From assembly GCA_035610365.1 (NCBI GenBank), contig CM069438.1, forward strand, positions 49,534,837 through 49,598,836: 64,000 nt of DNA. Reading direction: 5' to 3'. A program made the translations under genes and the position numbers. Position 1 is the first letter of the stretch. Every line of letters begins with the position of its first letter. This document shows, piece by piece, positions 22,290 to 34,327 of the stretch. The notes below the pieces were generated by a model that saw nothing but the letters and a program-made list of their open reading frames with translations, did no database searches and had not been told where the DNA came from. The stretch is from Aquatica leii. Taxonomy: Eukaryota; Arthropoda; Insecta; Coleoptera; Lampyridae.

Positions 22290-24684
22290 TTAGTAGGACA
22301 ATCGTGGTTTAGATGATTTGTCCAACATGGAAATGAAGGATTTTGAGCTAAAGTTAGATTCTGTATAATGTCGTTTTCAGGTGATATAAATACGTTATTC
22401 ACATTGCCGCTGTCTACAAATCACTGATCATATCTAGGACTTCGTATAGCAAAAACCCCTTTCTGTGAAAACAAATATCAGTTAGCCTACATATTAGTCT
22501 AGTGTTAGCATATGGTCACAGACATGTTTATATGTAAATAATGTAGTTATTGTTTACTTAGGTTATGTCAAAACTATGCCTAGTTATAGAGTAACTATTT
22601 AGCTATACATTTAATGATATAAAAAAAACGTAAATAATCGTAACAAAATCAATTTGGTACTTACTCGTGTAGCACAATTTCAGTTCAGTTCATTTTAACA
22701 ATGTTGCAAAAACTGAGTAACGATAGGTGTAGGTATCTAGTAGCGAACATCCTCTACATTAATAAGATTCTGATCTTGCGATGAGATGACGTAACATTCT
22801 TAGCAGTACCAGTGTTGGTATTACCAACTGACCATTTTAATTTTAATTAGTTGGTCATAATTACTGTTTTATGTGAATTGCATTCAGTTAAGCACGACTG
22901 TTTTGTTACTTTAAGAATGTAAATGTAATGCGTGAACATGGTAACCATTTATTTAAAAAAGTAAACAGGAAAAGTCATTATGACAAAATATACATATTCA
23001 TGTACAGTATTCTCAAAATAAATATTTGTATTAATATTGTAATAGTTTAAAAAAAATAAAACAAACGCAACAATTCGCCGCCTTAATATACATATATTTA
23101 GTTTACATTTTGGCAAAATACTGGAAACTAAAGTCACATAATTGTGTTTTGACACGAACGTAGCAACAATATGTTTGGATGCGACATACTATTCATTACG
23201 CCCTCTCTTGAGACTTTTTGAAAATAAAATAATATAATTTGTGCATAAAACTAATTTTGCAACTTCAAAAGTAAACTTTTAATTATTAGAACGACAGTAC
23301 TTTTAAACTGTGTCATAAAATTTATAATTACTTTTTATATTAAAAAATCTACTTTAAACAATTTTACGGTTTCGTAGTTGATTACATATTTCAAAAAGTT
23401 TTTTTTTACTACGTGTGTTTGTTTTAAATTAAATAGCAGGAATTCGTCTTTAAATTTCTGAAAATTTTAATGAAAAGTCATTTTAATAATATTAAATCAA
23501 TTTAAGTCGTAATTACAGTTGATACCTAAAATTTTATGGTTAAATCTAGGCAAGGATTTACTTCATGTATTTTTCAAAAAAAAGCAAAATAATGGTAATT
23601 GTAACGGTTTTTAATATCCACAATTTCTTTTATAATTTTTTGGTTAAAATTCTATCAAGCATTTGACATTTTCATCAATAGATGTTATCTCAAAAGACAT
23701 GAAGTTAGCATCTACATTACATATTTTTGATTTCTGTTACATATTCCAACACTCGCGTTTATTTCTGTCTCAAAAAGAAACTTATTGATTCAGAAATGTA
23801 ATAGATAATGATATCTTCAAGAAAATTCAAAACGTGATTGGACTTTTATTGATGCCGTTCTATATAAAATTGTTCTCAGATTTTAATTTTAGCCAATAAC
23901 GTGTTAAAGTAACGTACACAAATAGAGAAAACTTATAAATATTTATGAGATGTTTTGTGTAAAAGGAAATTATTCTGTCAACATTTTATAGTGGAAATAC
24001 TGACCTAACATTATTATATTTTGAAATTTGTTTTGATGTATTGAACACATTTTCAATATAAAGTTACAAAATAAGAATTTTTTTATTCGTCTTTACCCTT
24101 GTCTCTCGTTTCGGAAAATGATTTATTATTTGAGACGAATTCGAGCGTACGCTTATCAAATCGACTAAATTTTATGCCATAAAAAATGTTACCTTTTCGA
24201 ATTACTACAAAACCAAATTGATTAAAACAAATCGTTTTAATAAAGCCTGACTGGGCTAGCTTTTGGGTAAATTAATTTTGACTTTAAAATTACTTTTTTT
24301 TACATTTTCATTTTTAAAATAACCTTCTAGTTTTTGCTTTTGTAACATTTGTATTCTATTAAAAAAACATTTTTTTATAACAAGATTGTTAATAATTAGT
24401 ATTTACGTACTAACAAAAATATGGAAACACATTTTATGTTAATTATTGTATATTTTGCACGGATTCTTTTTTGTCATTGCGCAGACCAGAATTGATCCAA
24501 GGATCAGCATTTAAATTTATTTTTTTAAGCAACTACTTTGTTACATATTATTTTGTATTTGTTTAGAATATTATTTTAAATTAAAATTAAGGACTGCACT
24601 GGTTTTCACGCCGCTACTGGTTTTGAAATTACTTTTACGGGTGGGGATAAGCACGATATCGCCGTTAAACGTCCATTACTCTTT
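22290..24684. other. About 2.4 kb AT-rich sequence, no feature seen
   Basis: Only short random frames; no TIR, LTR or tandem repeat could be recognised. Confidence 0.5.
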
Positions 24685-25536
24685 TTTTGTCTTTTTCAAA
24701 GTCGCATTCGACGTAGCGTATATTTTTTGTGATTAATTATGTCAATTTTGTGTGTGTTACTTAATAGTATCGGATAAATTTGCTTTTACTTAATTGTATT
24801 TAATTTTATCAGTTAACCGTCAGCCTTAAACGAAACAGTTTTTATACTTTGAGAATTAGCTTTAACTTTATGTATTGTCGTTTTACATTACATCCGTCAA
24901 ATTTCTTCATTCATTTGAACGCAGTCAAAGCCAAAATTAGGCACATAACCGAACCGTCGTACATAAGCTTATATGCCACCTATATTTTATTCTTAAATCA
25001 AATAAAAGGAAGTAGTGAACGTTACTACTTGTGACGAAGAATTGTCGGTTAGGTAAGTTTTTGTGCTGATACTTTTATTTCTTTGTAACTCGTTATCATA
25101 ACTATCGATTGTCGACTCGTTTCGCGACTACATGGTAAAAGACGTAATTGATCGAATAATATTTAACTTTTATTAAAATCAATCGCTTATAATGCTTGTT
25201 AGCAATTGAATATAACTAGTTGTATGGGATGTTGCCTGATCGGACCTACATCGATATTATACGACGAATCTATAATTGTTATTGTTCTACCTCTTTCACT
25301 TTTTTTAACTCCCATTCTCTCTTGTTGGAAATAAATACATTGTTAGAACCTATGTTTTGCAAATTGTTTCTTTTAGTGATCGACAAATTTAAGCATGGTT
25401 TGTATTGGGTGTTATTATCTTGTTTTGGTGCTTTTTTGAGTTAATGTAAGATTAGCACACCGAGACTTGCGACCCGTCTACCTAATCAAACAGAGTTAGT
25501 TGTTTGCTTTCAAGTTACGAAAAAATGTTTGTAACA
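24685..25536 (+). repeat. LTR family A, 3' part, upstream of a tRNA-Lys primer site
   Basis: The region ends GTAACA at 25536 and is followed by a five-base spacer and a primer binding site, so it is the 3' end of an LTR. Similar sequence recurs at 33645-34020 and 41634-41890 on the same strand, for example tttatcagttaaccgt and aatcaaataaaagg in the first two, and ttgtttcttttagt in this copy and the third. The 5' end of the LTR was not located. Confidence 0.65.
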
Positions 25537-25541
25537 AAATT

Positions 25542-25559
25542 TAGCGCCCAACGTGTGGC
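25542..25559 (+). promoter_or_regulatory. Primer binding site for tRNA-Lys, slightly mutated
   Basis: tagcgcccaacgtgtggc differs at two bases from the perfect 18-base complement of the insect tRNA-Lys(CUU) 3' end, seen intact at 55147-55164. It sits five bases (aaatt) after the LTR end, where minus-strand cDNA synthesis would start. Confidence 0.8.
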
Positions 25560-26438
25560 TTGATTTAGTGTGTGCGGTTCTACTTTCCCCTATTTTTATT
25601 GAGTCTTACTCACATTTTTACTTCGTTTTTGGTAATTTTTTGCAGAACTTGATTTCGGATTAGTATACTATGTGACAAAAAAACTCAACAAACAAATAAA
25701 TAGTGCAGACATAAGACATCTCAAGAGAATTTTTCTATATTATGAATTGAAGTATATTTTTATTTATGTTTGGATCACGTTGTTACGTTCTAATGGGGGA
25801 GGTGGAAAAAAGAAAGAAAAAAAAATTAAGTTAATTACCAGGATGTCACGCTTACCTTTCGGCTAGCCTCACCGTAGATGGTCGTCGGGTAAAAGAAAAT
25901 CGAAAGGAAAAGAATCTTCTTTGGTAAGCGAAATGCCCGAGTGCGCCACCTCTTCTTGAAATTTAGTCGAACGTAGTAAGTATAGGCAGGAGAAAAGGAG
26001 ACCCGAGGTCCCCCAAAAGAAATAGAGCGAGAATAAACAATAATCATTTATTGAGTATATATAGATTAACAGCAAATTCCGGAAAGGAAAGAGCCATTTG
26101 ACGGTTACGCCACTGGTATAAATTACAATATCAAATAACTTACACACAAAAAAAATAGAATATAAGATTAAAGCAGGTCTAAAATAGACTCTGGAAGCAA
26201 ACAATTATGCGCTAAAGCTTAAATTATATTTCCGCGGCTACCGTAACCGGTAGCATATCCACCCGTGATCGCGCGTGAGAATTAGAAAAAAAAATAACAC
26301 CGCCCGTGGTCCTTGACGTCAAGTTCACTACCGGTAATAAAATTGTCATTCAATTAGGTTACGACAAATAATACGTTGCGAGCTCCCAAATCTCTACCAT
26401 TTACAATTCCCGCACATTCTAGATTGAAATTTTTCTGT
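25560..26438. other. Retroelement leader and unassigned sequence
   Basis: Sequence after the primer site shows no gag frame. The 111-codon minus-strand frame at 25869-26204 has no motif I recognise. AT-rich, with a GC-richer stretch near 26230-26340. Confidence 0.35.
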
Positions 26439-26439
26439 T

Positions 26440-26634
26440 ACGTTAAAAATAGTAAGTTACGTTAAATATAGTAATTAAATATAAGCAATTACATTAAGGT
26501 TTACGTTAAATATAGTAATTAAACCTAATTAATTCGAGCAAAATTTACGTTAAATATAGTACTCAAACATAATTACGTAGATCAAAATTTACGTGGTATG
26601 GTATATACATAGTAATTAAACAGAATTAAATACA
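26440..26634. repeat. Tandem repeat, 44-bp unit, about four copies
   Basis: The motif acgttaaatatagtaattaa recurs at 26459, 26503 and 26547 with a degenerate copy at 26591, each exactly 44 bases apart. A partial unit starts at 26440. Units decay toward the right. Confidence 0.85.
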
Positions 26635-26970
26635 GTAAAATAGGCGTACAGGATGTACAAAAGACAAATTTCAAGACAGAATGATTTCAATTACAAAGTC
26701 CGTACTGATTTCCTTTCATTTAATCCGTAGCGTGAGTTGCACTATTCATTACTCGTGATGCAGCGCAAGCAGCAGTCATGACCCCGAAGCGCGTGGATGA
26801 AAGTGGGTCGAGTTTTCGCGCCTTCTCGATGTCCCAAACGTACGCTTAAAGATACTTATAAATACCTTTACGTTTCGAGTTTTTTTTTTGTTTTTGGTAT
26901 AAATCCTTCCCCAGGTCACCTCGCTTTTAAACCCCAAGCTATAGAAAAGCATGGCGCCACTGGGATCCTT
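26635..26970. other. Unassigned sequence before the foldback element
   Basis: No coding motif or repeat recognised; the minus-strand frame crossing it is produced by the foldback arm. Confidence 0.4.
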
Positions 26971-27632
26971 AAGATCGGGCAAGATCGGAGTTTCTTCGTA
27001 TACGTTCGTGAGCGCGCGCAATTTCGGGTAAGTTCCGGTAAGTCCGTAATCGAATGAGATCGGCCAAGTTCGAGTTTCAGAAAGGGGTAGGGGGTAGTAA
27101 CCACATTTCCCGCGCATTTTAAAATATTTGAATTTTGTGTAATTTTGGGTGCTTTGAATTTGCAAACCGTTTTACAAAGCACCTTGCAAACCGACCGCTT
27201 TACAAACAGCTTTGCAAATAGCTAGTCGGTTTGTCGTTTTTATGGTTTTTGGACGGTTAACGGTTTGTTAAGGCAGTTTTCACTTCTTGCTTTAGATCAA
27301 TTATAATTAACCACGCCCATTAACCACACCTCTAACAACGCTTATCTATCAATCTGTTTGGTCAAACTGTTCGCAAAGCGGTCGGTTTGTAAAGCGGTCG
27401 GTTTGCTAAGCGGTTTGCAAAGCATTTTGTAAAACGGTTTGCGAAGCAGAGCACCCGAAATTACACGAAATTCAAATATTTTAAAATGTGCGAGAAATGT
27501 GGTTACTACCCCTCACCCCTTTCTGAAACTCGAACTTGCCCGATCTCATTCGATTACGAACTTACCGGAACTTACCCGAAATTGAGCGCGCTCACGAACG
27601 TATACGAAGAAACTCCGATCTTGCCCGATCTT
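26971..27632. repeat. Foldback element with arms of about 250-270 bp
   Basis: The left arm (26971 to about 27221) begins aagatcgggcaagatcggag and the right arm (about 27361 to 27632) ends with its near-exact reverse complement. Matching runs across both arms through gaaactcgaact, caaatattttaaaatg and a series of internal subrepeats built on aaagcggtcggtttg. The central loop is about 140 bp. Both arms translate to similar peptides on opposite strands, an artefact of the inverted structure. It resembles Foldback-type or long-TIR MITE elements; no target duplication was identified. Confidence 0.85.
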
Positions 27633-27845
27633 ACCCGAACTTACATGAACCGAAACTTAAACCGGAAGTAAAATATCTAGAACCGGCATCACTATACTAC
27701 TAGCAATAACTTTTTTTTTTAGTAGTTGAAGTGCTATTGTGTAAAGCTCTTTTTGAATTTAAGGCGAACCGAAGTTCTTTGCGTTCTTGGAAGGAAATAA
27801 CAATTTTTTTTGGTAGATTATGACAATCGCTTAATGGATACAATT
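27633..27845. other. Short spacer between foldback and LTR
   Basis: Nothing recognised apart from a poly-T run near 27711. Confidence 0.4.
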
Positions 27846-28972
27846 TGTTATGTTGAAAAGCTGGTAGGTTAAAATGGCAAACGAATCATTCGTTTTCCGA
27901 TAACGTTTTGTGTAATACAGACGTTTGTTTAGCGGTCTTTACGCCCAACAAGGCTTTCATCATAAAGTTATTTTCCGCGATTCCACGTAAATATGCAAAT
28001 TAATTTTGTGTCTATCTGAGCAAAAGTCTATTTGGGGTGAGTAGCTATATTTTTTTGTGTTAGGGGTTTAAATACTCCCCACAGGTTTTCTTTATCGGTG
28101 GAGATAAATATACTTGGGGAAATATTTCCATGACGTTTCGTTCCTGTAATTTAACTATTCACACCGCCAAGGGACTGGAAACCTTAAGATTGCGATTTCT
28201 CTTGGAAGAAACTTTTACCAGCAATTACTACATTAAGTCGTAGAGAAACGCTGCGTATTTGCTATCTCAAATGATTATATGCTTTAAAAACGGAATTTAC
28301 TTGTGTTAACGCTGTATGTACGTTTTGTGTTAGATTTAATTAACAGTTACGGAATTAGCTAATCCCCTACTGAAAAAAACCTAACTGTAAGTATTGCTAT
28401 TTCTAGTTTTACGATTAGTACTTCGTTGGTCATGTCGATTGTTGACCGTACGTACATGTAAAGTTAACACAATTAATTATTAAATCATTTTGTGCGTCAC
28501 AAAGTACGCGTTGAGTCTCTAAGTCTTAGTTTTTTTTTTTAAATACTTTTGTGATTTTGAATTTACGAATATAAAGTCATTCCTTCTTCGAATGTTGAAG
28601 TTAGACCGACTAGGTCAGTTTTCTGTACGACGTGTTGCCCAGTATAGGGCGTAACTTATATTTTGTCCGACCCATGTATTAGTGTTTAGAAAATTTACGA
28701 AATTATACTTATGTACCTTCTTCGTCTTTTTTGGAACTATAGTCTGTGATAAGATAAATATATATTTTGTGTTATCACTTATGTCGTGTTTTTGTTCTTT
28801 TCCAGCTACGGGTTGAGTTAAACGATATTTCCCTAATTTCGTCTTTCATCATTTTGGCGCCTTATTAGATTTACTTTATAATCTAGCATCACAAAGCCTG
28901 CGACTCACTTTCCGGGAACAACTAGGTTAGCCGTTACTGATTTTTTTTTGTTACACGAAAACCAGTGTAACA
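27846..28972 (+). repeat. LTR family R, plus-strand copy (about 1.13 kb)
   Basis: Starts TGTTATGTTGAAAAG and ends GTGTAACA. The reverse complement of nearly its whole length is found at 47432-48525 and 50586-51741, which fixes both ends. The 3' tip is a hairpin, gttacac-gaaaacca-gtgtaac. It is followed by aatta and a decayed primer site (gtaagcaaacaatgggagc). A splice-like ttttccagctacgggt and an ATAAATATATAT stretch lie inside. Confidence 0.7.
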
Positions 28973-30761
28973 AATTAGTAAGCAAACAATGGGAGCTAAT
29001 GAATCTGTCAAAATACACGTTACCACCATGCGGCACCTCTTCTCACAACTGTTAGATCTGGTCTCTGATCAAATACAACTTAAGATCGTGCATTGTAATT
29101 TCGCTCCTTTTTACCAGTCACGCTTGCGTTAATATCGATTTTTACGTTTGTAGAATTATTGATGTATAGATGACAACACGCTTAACATAAGGTTTCCATA
29201 GGCGAGTATATACTGCTTACGCTTTCTCAAACTACTTCTTTGGACTATCCTCCGTTAACGCAAGTGAACACCATGATTGTTAGTCGTTATCTAATCCGAT
29301 TGCATGTTTTCTTTTTTTATTGTAGTTCTAAAGGTGCTAAGTCTTTACGTTTGGTTCCTTCTCTTTCTGTTTCATCGCCTGCTTGGTTTTCGGTTTTGAG
29401 GATCACCGGCTCTACTAAAGACCATGGATATAACCAGTTCGTAGACAAATTATTAGCGTCGCCGGTGCAAACGAGTACGAGTTTTTTCTGACGATAACCA
29501 TCTGTGAAAACTAGTAATTCCTAACGACCGACGTAAACTTGTTACTTAGGATCATCACGTAAATTCTACTTCTGGTCACCGTAGTGCCTAGAAGTCACTT
29601 TGTCTTTGACGTCATTTTTATGGGCTTCTTATGAGACCTAAAAAGATTCAGATTGAATGTGCGATTGTGTTACTACTGGTTGTCTACTCATTTTGGTTTA
29701 GCCAAAAGGACTTCTGCAAGTCTTTCTAAAGTTTGTTGTCGTTCTAAAAATGCGGAAGCTAATTCTCTCTTGTCAACAATTACTCGTTTTGATATTTCTG
29801 GTTGTGCTTTGTCGTCTCTTTCTTTTAATCGTTTTCTTTTATCTAGGTCGTAAATGTTAGTTCATTTTTGGAAATCGGATTTCTACTTTTGTCAATTTTT
29901 TGGTTTTTGTCTTTAGATTTTTGATTTGGTTCTTTGACTAAGTTGGCGGTGTTTTGTTGTTTGTAGCAATTATTTCTCTCATATTGTTGTACTGATATTC
30001 TTGTTTGCTTCAGTTTCTGCAATTTTTTTTTGGTTTCTTGTTTTTCTATCTTACTTTAGGACCAACTACCTTTCCGTCTGTATTTAGTTAAATCCGTTTG
30101 CTGGGTTTTTTTGGATTGCTACATCATGCATATGATTTTTTCTGATTTTGGATTTTTTTCTTGAGTTTCCTATTCCGCTTGTCGATTTTAAAGTTTTGTG
30201 GTAAACTGTCCGAATTGGGACAGCAGTTGGTACGCATTTTTTCTATGCTTATTTTGGGCGGTTGGTTGCGCACGGTAGGGCGATCTTTTCTACTTTTCAT
30301 TTTTTTCTTCTTCTTTTTAATTTTTTTTTAAGGTTTGTTTCTTAGGTGGCTAGCTGGGCATAGAAACGTCTAGTCTTATCTTCTCCGTCTGTTTTTTTTC
30401 TTGTTTTTCTTAATTTTCTTCTTTTTGCTCTTTAAATTACGCTTTTACGAAATTTGCTTGTTTTGCGTTTTTTCTAAAATCTTGGATAGTTGCTAGAGCA
30501 CTTTTTTTCTTTTTAGATACTTTTCTGTTTAATGTTTACTACAACTATGGTTCTTTTATTTAGTTACTTTTGTTGCTGTATTAGGTTAAGTGAGTTTTTG
30601 TTTTGTTGTGTTTGGTCTGAAACGTCGGATAAACTGGCGATGTTCGATTGGCGTATCTTTTTTTACTTATTGTTACTTTTTTTTAAATTTGGTCTTGTGT
30701 TTAGTTTTTTGGTGACTTCGAAGTTTTGACTTTTGTATTATTGATTTTTTTCTCTGCCTTT
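28973..30761 (+). other. T-rich internal region of a decayed LTR retroelement
   Basis: Directly downstream of the LTR and primer-site remnant. The plus strand is extremely T-rich with G as the second base and very little A or C in long stretches (29880-30760), so the minus strand is a purine-rich strand. No frame with gag or pol motifs is visible. The LINE at 30772 is inserted in it and the same T-rich character resumes after 32990. Confidence 0.45.
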
Positions 30762-30771
30762 TAGTTAGTCC

Positions 30772-32979
30772 TACAGCGTGTAATGTTAGTAATGATGGGT
30801 ACATTTGAGGATAAGTTAGATGTATGGAAGCAAAAAAGAAGGTTAAGAGGTACGATGGGATTTAGAGTGGGAAGAAAGGCAATATACAATGTTTATATAT
30901 TGAAACAGTTAGTGAATGGAGAGCTAGATAAGAAAAGGGGTAAGGTATACGCGTTCTTTATGGACATAGTAGCTGCGTTTGATAATGTGAATAGGGAAAA
31001 GCTACGGAAGGTGTTAAGGAAAAAGGAAATAGAGGAACAACTAGTGAGGAAACTGGAAGGGATATATAAAGAGACTAAGAATAGGGTAAGAATTGGGGAT
31101 AGTGTTAGTGAAGTGTTTTGGACGAGGAAGGGGCTAAGGCAGGGGTGTCCTCTTAGCCCTATTTTATTTGCACTGTATATAGGAGACATAGAGGAAGTGT
31201 TGAAGGGAGGACAGTGTGGTGGGGTGATCATGGAGGGAGGGACTAAAGTGTGGGTGTTGGCATATGCAGACGATATGGTCATGGTGGATAAAAATGAGTT
31301 GGAGATGAGAGGTATGATAAATACGATAAAGAGGTACCTGGAAAGGAAAAATTTGGGTTTAAATGTGAGAAAGTCTAAGATGGTAGTTTTTAAAAAAGGG
31401 AGAGGAGGAAAGAAAAAGAAGAAGTTAAGTTGGGGAGAACACAAGATAGAGGCAGTGAATGAAGTGACATATTTGGGATATAGGCTAAGGTATGATAATA
31501 AAGATGATGCGCATATAAGGGAGTTAGCAAAGAAGGGTAACAGGGTATTAGGGCAGGTATGGAGTTTAGAGGAAAGAGTATTTGGGAAGGAGATCGAGAA
31601 GAGAAGATGGCTGTTTGAAAAATTGATTAAAAGTGTGATGATGTACGGGGTGGAGGTATGGGGTTGGAAAGAGTGGAAGCTATTGGAAAGGGTACAAATA
31701 AAATATTGTAAATGGATACTAGGTTTAGACAGGGAGACGCCAGGGTACATAACAGAGGAGGAGGGGAAGTTAAAGAAGACTAGAAAAAAGCAGAGAAAAA
31801 GGCGATGGGTTATGAAGAGAAAATGAAGGGAAGGAGAAAATGTAAAATTTTGCAATGTTGCTGGAGGACAGTAAAAAATAGCAAAAACATATATGGGCAG
31901 GAAGAAAGGAAACTGTACTATCATCGAGGAGGTTTCGCAAGAGAAGAGGTGGAAAGAAGGAGAGAGGAAGTGAGGTTAAATTCGGGGGAGATAGTAAAAA
32001 GAGATAAAGATTCGCAGGTGCAAGAGAGGGAAGGAAAGATAAGGGAAGGAAAGTATAACGTAAGGTATGGGAATATAGTGTCCAGGAGGGTTCCTAAGTA
32101 TCTGATGGGGAGGAGAAGCTTAGGAGAGAAACGACTTATAGCCAGGTTTAGATGCGGAAATGAGGAGAATTTAAATACGATAAAGAGGTATCTGGAAAGG
32201 AAAGACTTGGGTTTAAATGTGAGAAAGTCTAAGATGGTAGTTTTTCAAAAAGGGAGAGGAGGAAAGAAAAAGGAGAAGTTAAGTTGGGGAGAACAGAAGA
32301 TAGAGGCAGTGAATGAAGTGACATATTTGGGATATAGGCTAAGGTATGATAGTAAAGATGATGCGCATATAAGGAAGTTAGCAAAGAAGGGTAACAGGGT
32401 ATTAGGGCAGGTATGGAGTTTAGAGGAAAGAGTATTTGGGAAGGAGATCGAGAAGAGAAGATGGATGATCGAAAAATTGATTAAAAGTGTGATGATGTAC
32501 GGGGTGGAAGTATGGGGTTGGAAAGAGTGGAAACTATTGGAAAGGGTGCAAATAAAATATTGGAAATGGATACTAGGTTTAGACAGGGAGACGCCAGGGT
32601 ACATAATAAGGAGGAGGGGAAGTTAGAGAAGATTAGAATAGAAGCAGGGAAAAAGGCGATGGGTTATGAAGAGACAATGAAGGTAAGGAGGGAATGTAAA
32701 ATTTTGCAATGTTGCTGGAGGACGGTAAAAGATAACAGTGATCAAAGCAGTAAAGAAAAGAAAGATAAGAGGGGAGGGTTAGGTCTAACGAAATAGAATA
32801 GTAAGATGGTGATGGGAATAATTTATGGGAGAAAGTTATTTTAGTTTATAAATTTCTGTACGTATTATATGTATTGTATTGTTGTGTAAGGGGAGGGGAT
32901 GTGGGGGTAACGTGACCCATTGTAAGGCCGAATGGCTTAACAATTATCAATAAATAAATAAATAAATAAATAAAATAAA
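30772..32979 (+). mobile_element. Non-LTR retrotransposon, 5'-truncated, with target duplication and TAAA tail
   Basis: The element carries a reverse transcriptase ORF and ends in a short 3' UTR plus (TAAA)n at 32950-32979. The 10-bp direct repeat tagttagtcc occurs at 30762-30771 and again at 32980-32989, directly after the tail, as expected of target-primed reverse transcription. The endonuclease half is absent, a normal 5' truncation. Purine-rich plus-strand codon use contrasts with the T-rich surroundings. Confidence 0.88.
30783..32626 (+). pseudogene. LINE reverse transcriptase with an 853-bp internal duplication
   Basis: Frame one (30783-31826) opens within the RT: MGFRVGRKAIYNVYILKQLV, YAFFMDIVAAFDNVNREKL, RKGLRQGCPLSPILFALYIG, then the catalytic LAYADDMVMVDKNE at about 31260-31300 and the thumb region with VTYLGYRLRYDNKDD. 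A second frame (from 31805) carries the C-terminal domain up to IARFRCGNEEN near 32170. There the expected Cys-His tail is replaced by NTIKRYLERKDLGLNVRKSK, repeating the sequence that starts at 31319. The repeated segment lies 853 bp away and continues to about 32735. RT motifs are intact, but the repeat and frame changes make it non-functional. Confidence 0.82.
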
Positions 32980-32989
32980 TAGTTAGTCC

Positions 32990-33644
32990 AACTTGTGTTG
33001 ACTTTTAATCAGAATTTCTTTGCTTAAGATTTCTTCGTTGGTTTTGCTTTCTTAGATTTTTACGGTTTCTTTGGATTTTTTTGGTGGAAGAATCTCATGC
33101 CGTCTACTGATGACTTTTTGGCACAATTGTCTTAGTTTTCTTTTTTGAACTTTTTTCCTAAATACGAACATCACCATTCAAGTTATGCTTTTTTTCTCTT
33201 GGTTTGCTCTGGATTTTGGCTTGGTAAATTTTATGGGACTGCGCTGCTTTTTTGCTTTGTTGGTGTTTTGACTTCTATTGTGCCTTTTTTTTTCATGCTT
33301 CTTTTTTTGTTGATTGAAGTCTTTGTGGTTTTTGGAAGTATCTTTCCGCTTTATGTGACTTCTGGGCACATTTCGAACTGGGAAAGCTTTTTGATTTACG
33401 TTTCTTCTTAGTTGTATTTGGGTGGTTTTGGATTTTAGGGTTTGATCTTTGACGGGTGCTTAAATTTTTGTCTTTTTTTAAGCTTTTTCTTGTCAGTTTT
33501 AATTTTTTGAAAGGGATTTGTTACACTACTGTCTTAGAGAGATGTAACCTGTAAAGTTCACCTTATTTAGTAAATCAGAAGTGATGAAAGAGGACGTACA
33601 CTTTCTTTCGAAGTTTCAGGATTGTATAATTTTAATAACTTCTA
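32990..33644 (+). other. Continuation of T-rich retroelement internal sequence
   Basis: Same composition as 29880-30760. The 88-codon frame at 33145-33411 is a hydrophobic product of T-richness, with no family match. No other structure seen. Confidence 0.4.
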
Positions 33645-34020
33645 TCATTAGCCAATCAGCTTTTTGCAACTTACTTAGCATAGCGTATATTTTTTTGTAA
33701 TTGTATTGCATTCTCTAATAAATTAGTCAGCTTTGTGCGTACTAAGGAAAAGTATAATTTTCCTTTTACGTAACTGTGTTCAATTTTATCAGTTAACCGT
33801 TAGCTTTAAGCGAAACAGTTATTATATGTAACCACAACGTAGATTATACTGACTTAATTTTACTTTCAGTTGCAAACTTTGAATGAGCTTTAACTTTAGG
33901 TATTATCGTTTGGGTACTTTGACGTGACATGTGACATCTGTCAAGGTTAAGGTTCTTCGATACGCATATTTCGTTCTTAAATCAAATAAAAGGGAGTAGT
34001 GAACCTACACCGATATTATA
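33645..34020 (+). repeat. LTR family A fragment
   Basis: Aligns by eye with 24685-25250: shared tagcgtatatttttt, tttatcagttaaccgt and cttaaatcaaataaaag. It stops before the LTR 3' end and is followed by unrelated sequence. Confidence 0.6.
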
Positions 34021-34310
34021 GCTGTGATATTAGTCGACGATTTGTTATCTTAAAAAATTTTTAGTATAAAATTCGCCCACTTTTTGTTGTTGGAGTAGGG
34101 CTAGAATGTCAAACAGGTTATGGATAGGCACCGGGTACATACAATTACATTATTTTTACTTTCATTGTTAAATAATAAAAATAAAAATGATGGTGTCGGT
34201 AACTTTTAATGTTCGCTGAACAAGAAAGTTATTGTTTGGTTGCAAATAAAATATTAGTTACTGTATTTGATTCTATGACATGCAATCGTTTGAAACAAAA
34301 AAAAATGTAA

Positions 34311-34327
34311 TCTCTGCTCGGGCGCCA
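34311..34327 (-). promoter_or_regulatory. Minus-strand primer binding site, tRNA-Lys(UUU)-like
   Basis: On the minus strand tggcgcccgagcagaga follows AAAGTACA, with no spacer. It resembles the tRNA-Lys3-type primer site (TGGCGCCCGAACAGGGA). An LTR would extend to the right from 34328. Confidence 0.5.

Noticed and set aside
25869-26204. 111-codon minus-strand hydrophobic frame
   Set aside because: Hydrophobicity follows base composition; no homology recognised and no start context.
26440-26634. CRISPR-like array
   Set aside because: Units are contiguous 44-bp tandem repeats without spacers, in a eukaryotic context.
26776-27671. Two similar peptides on opposite strands (26776-27165 minus, 27486-27671 plus)
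   Set aside because: Both are readings of the two arms of the foldback element, not duplicated genes.
30893-31924. 343-codon minus-strand open frame
   Set aside because: It is the exact antisense of the LINE reverse transcriptase; Ser/Phe/Leu-rich composition reflects the purine-rich sense strand.
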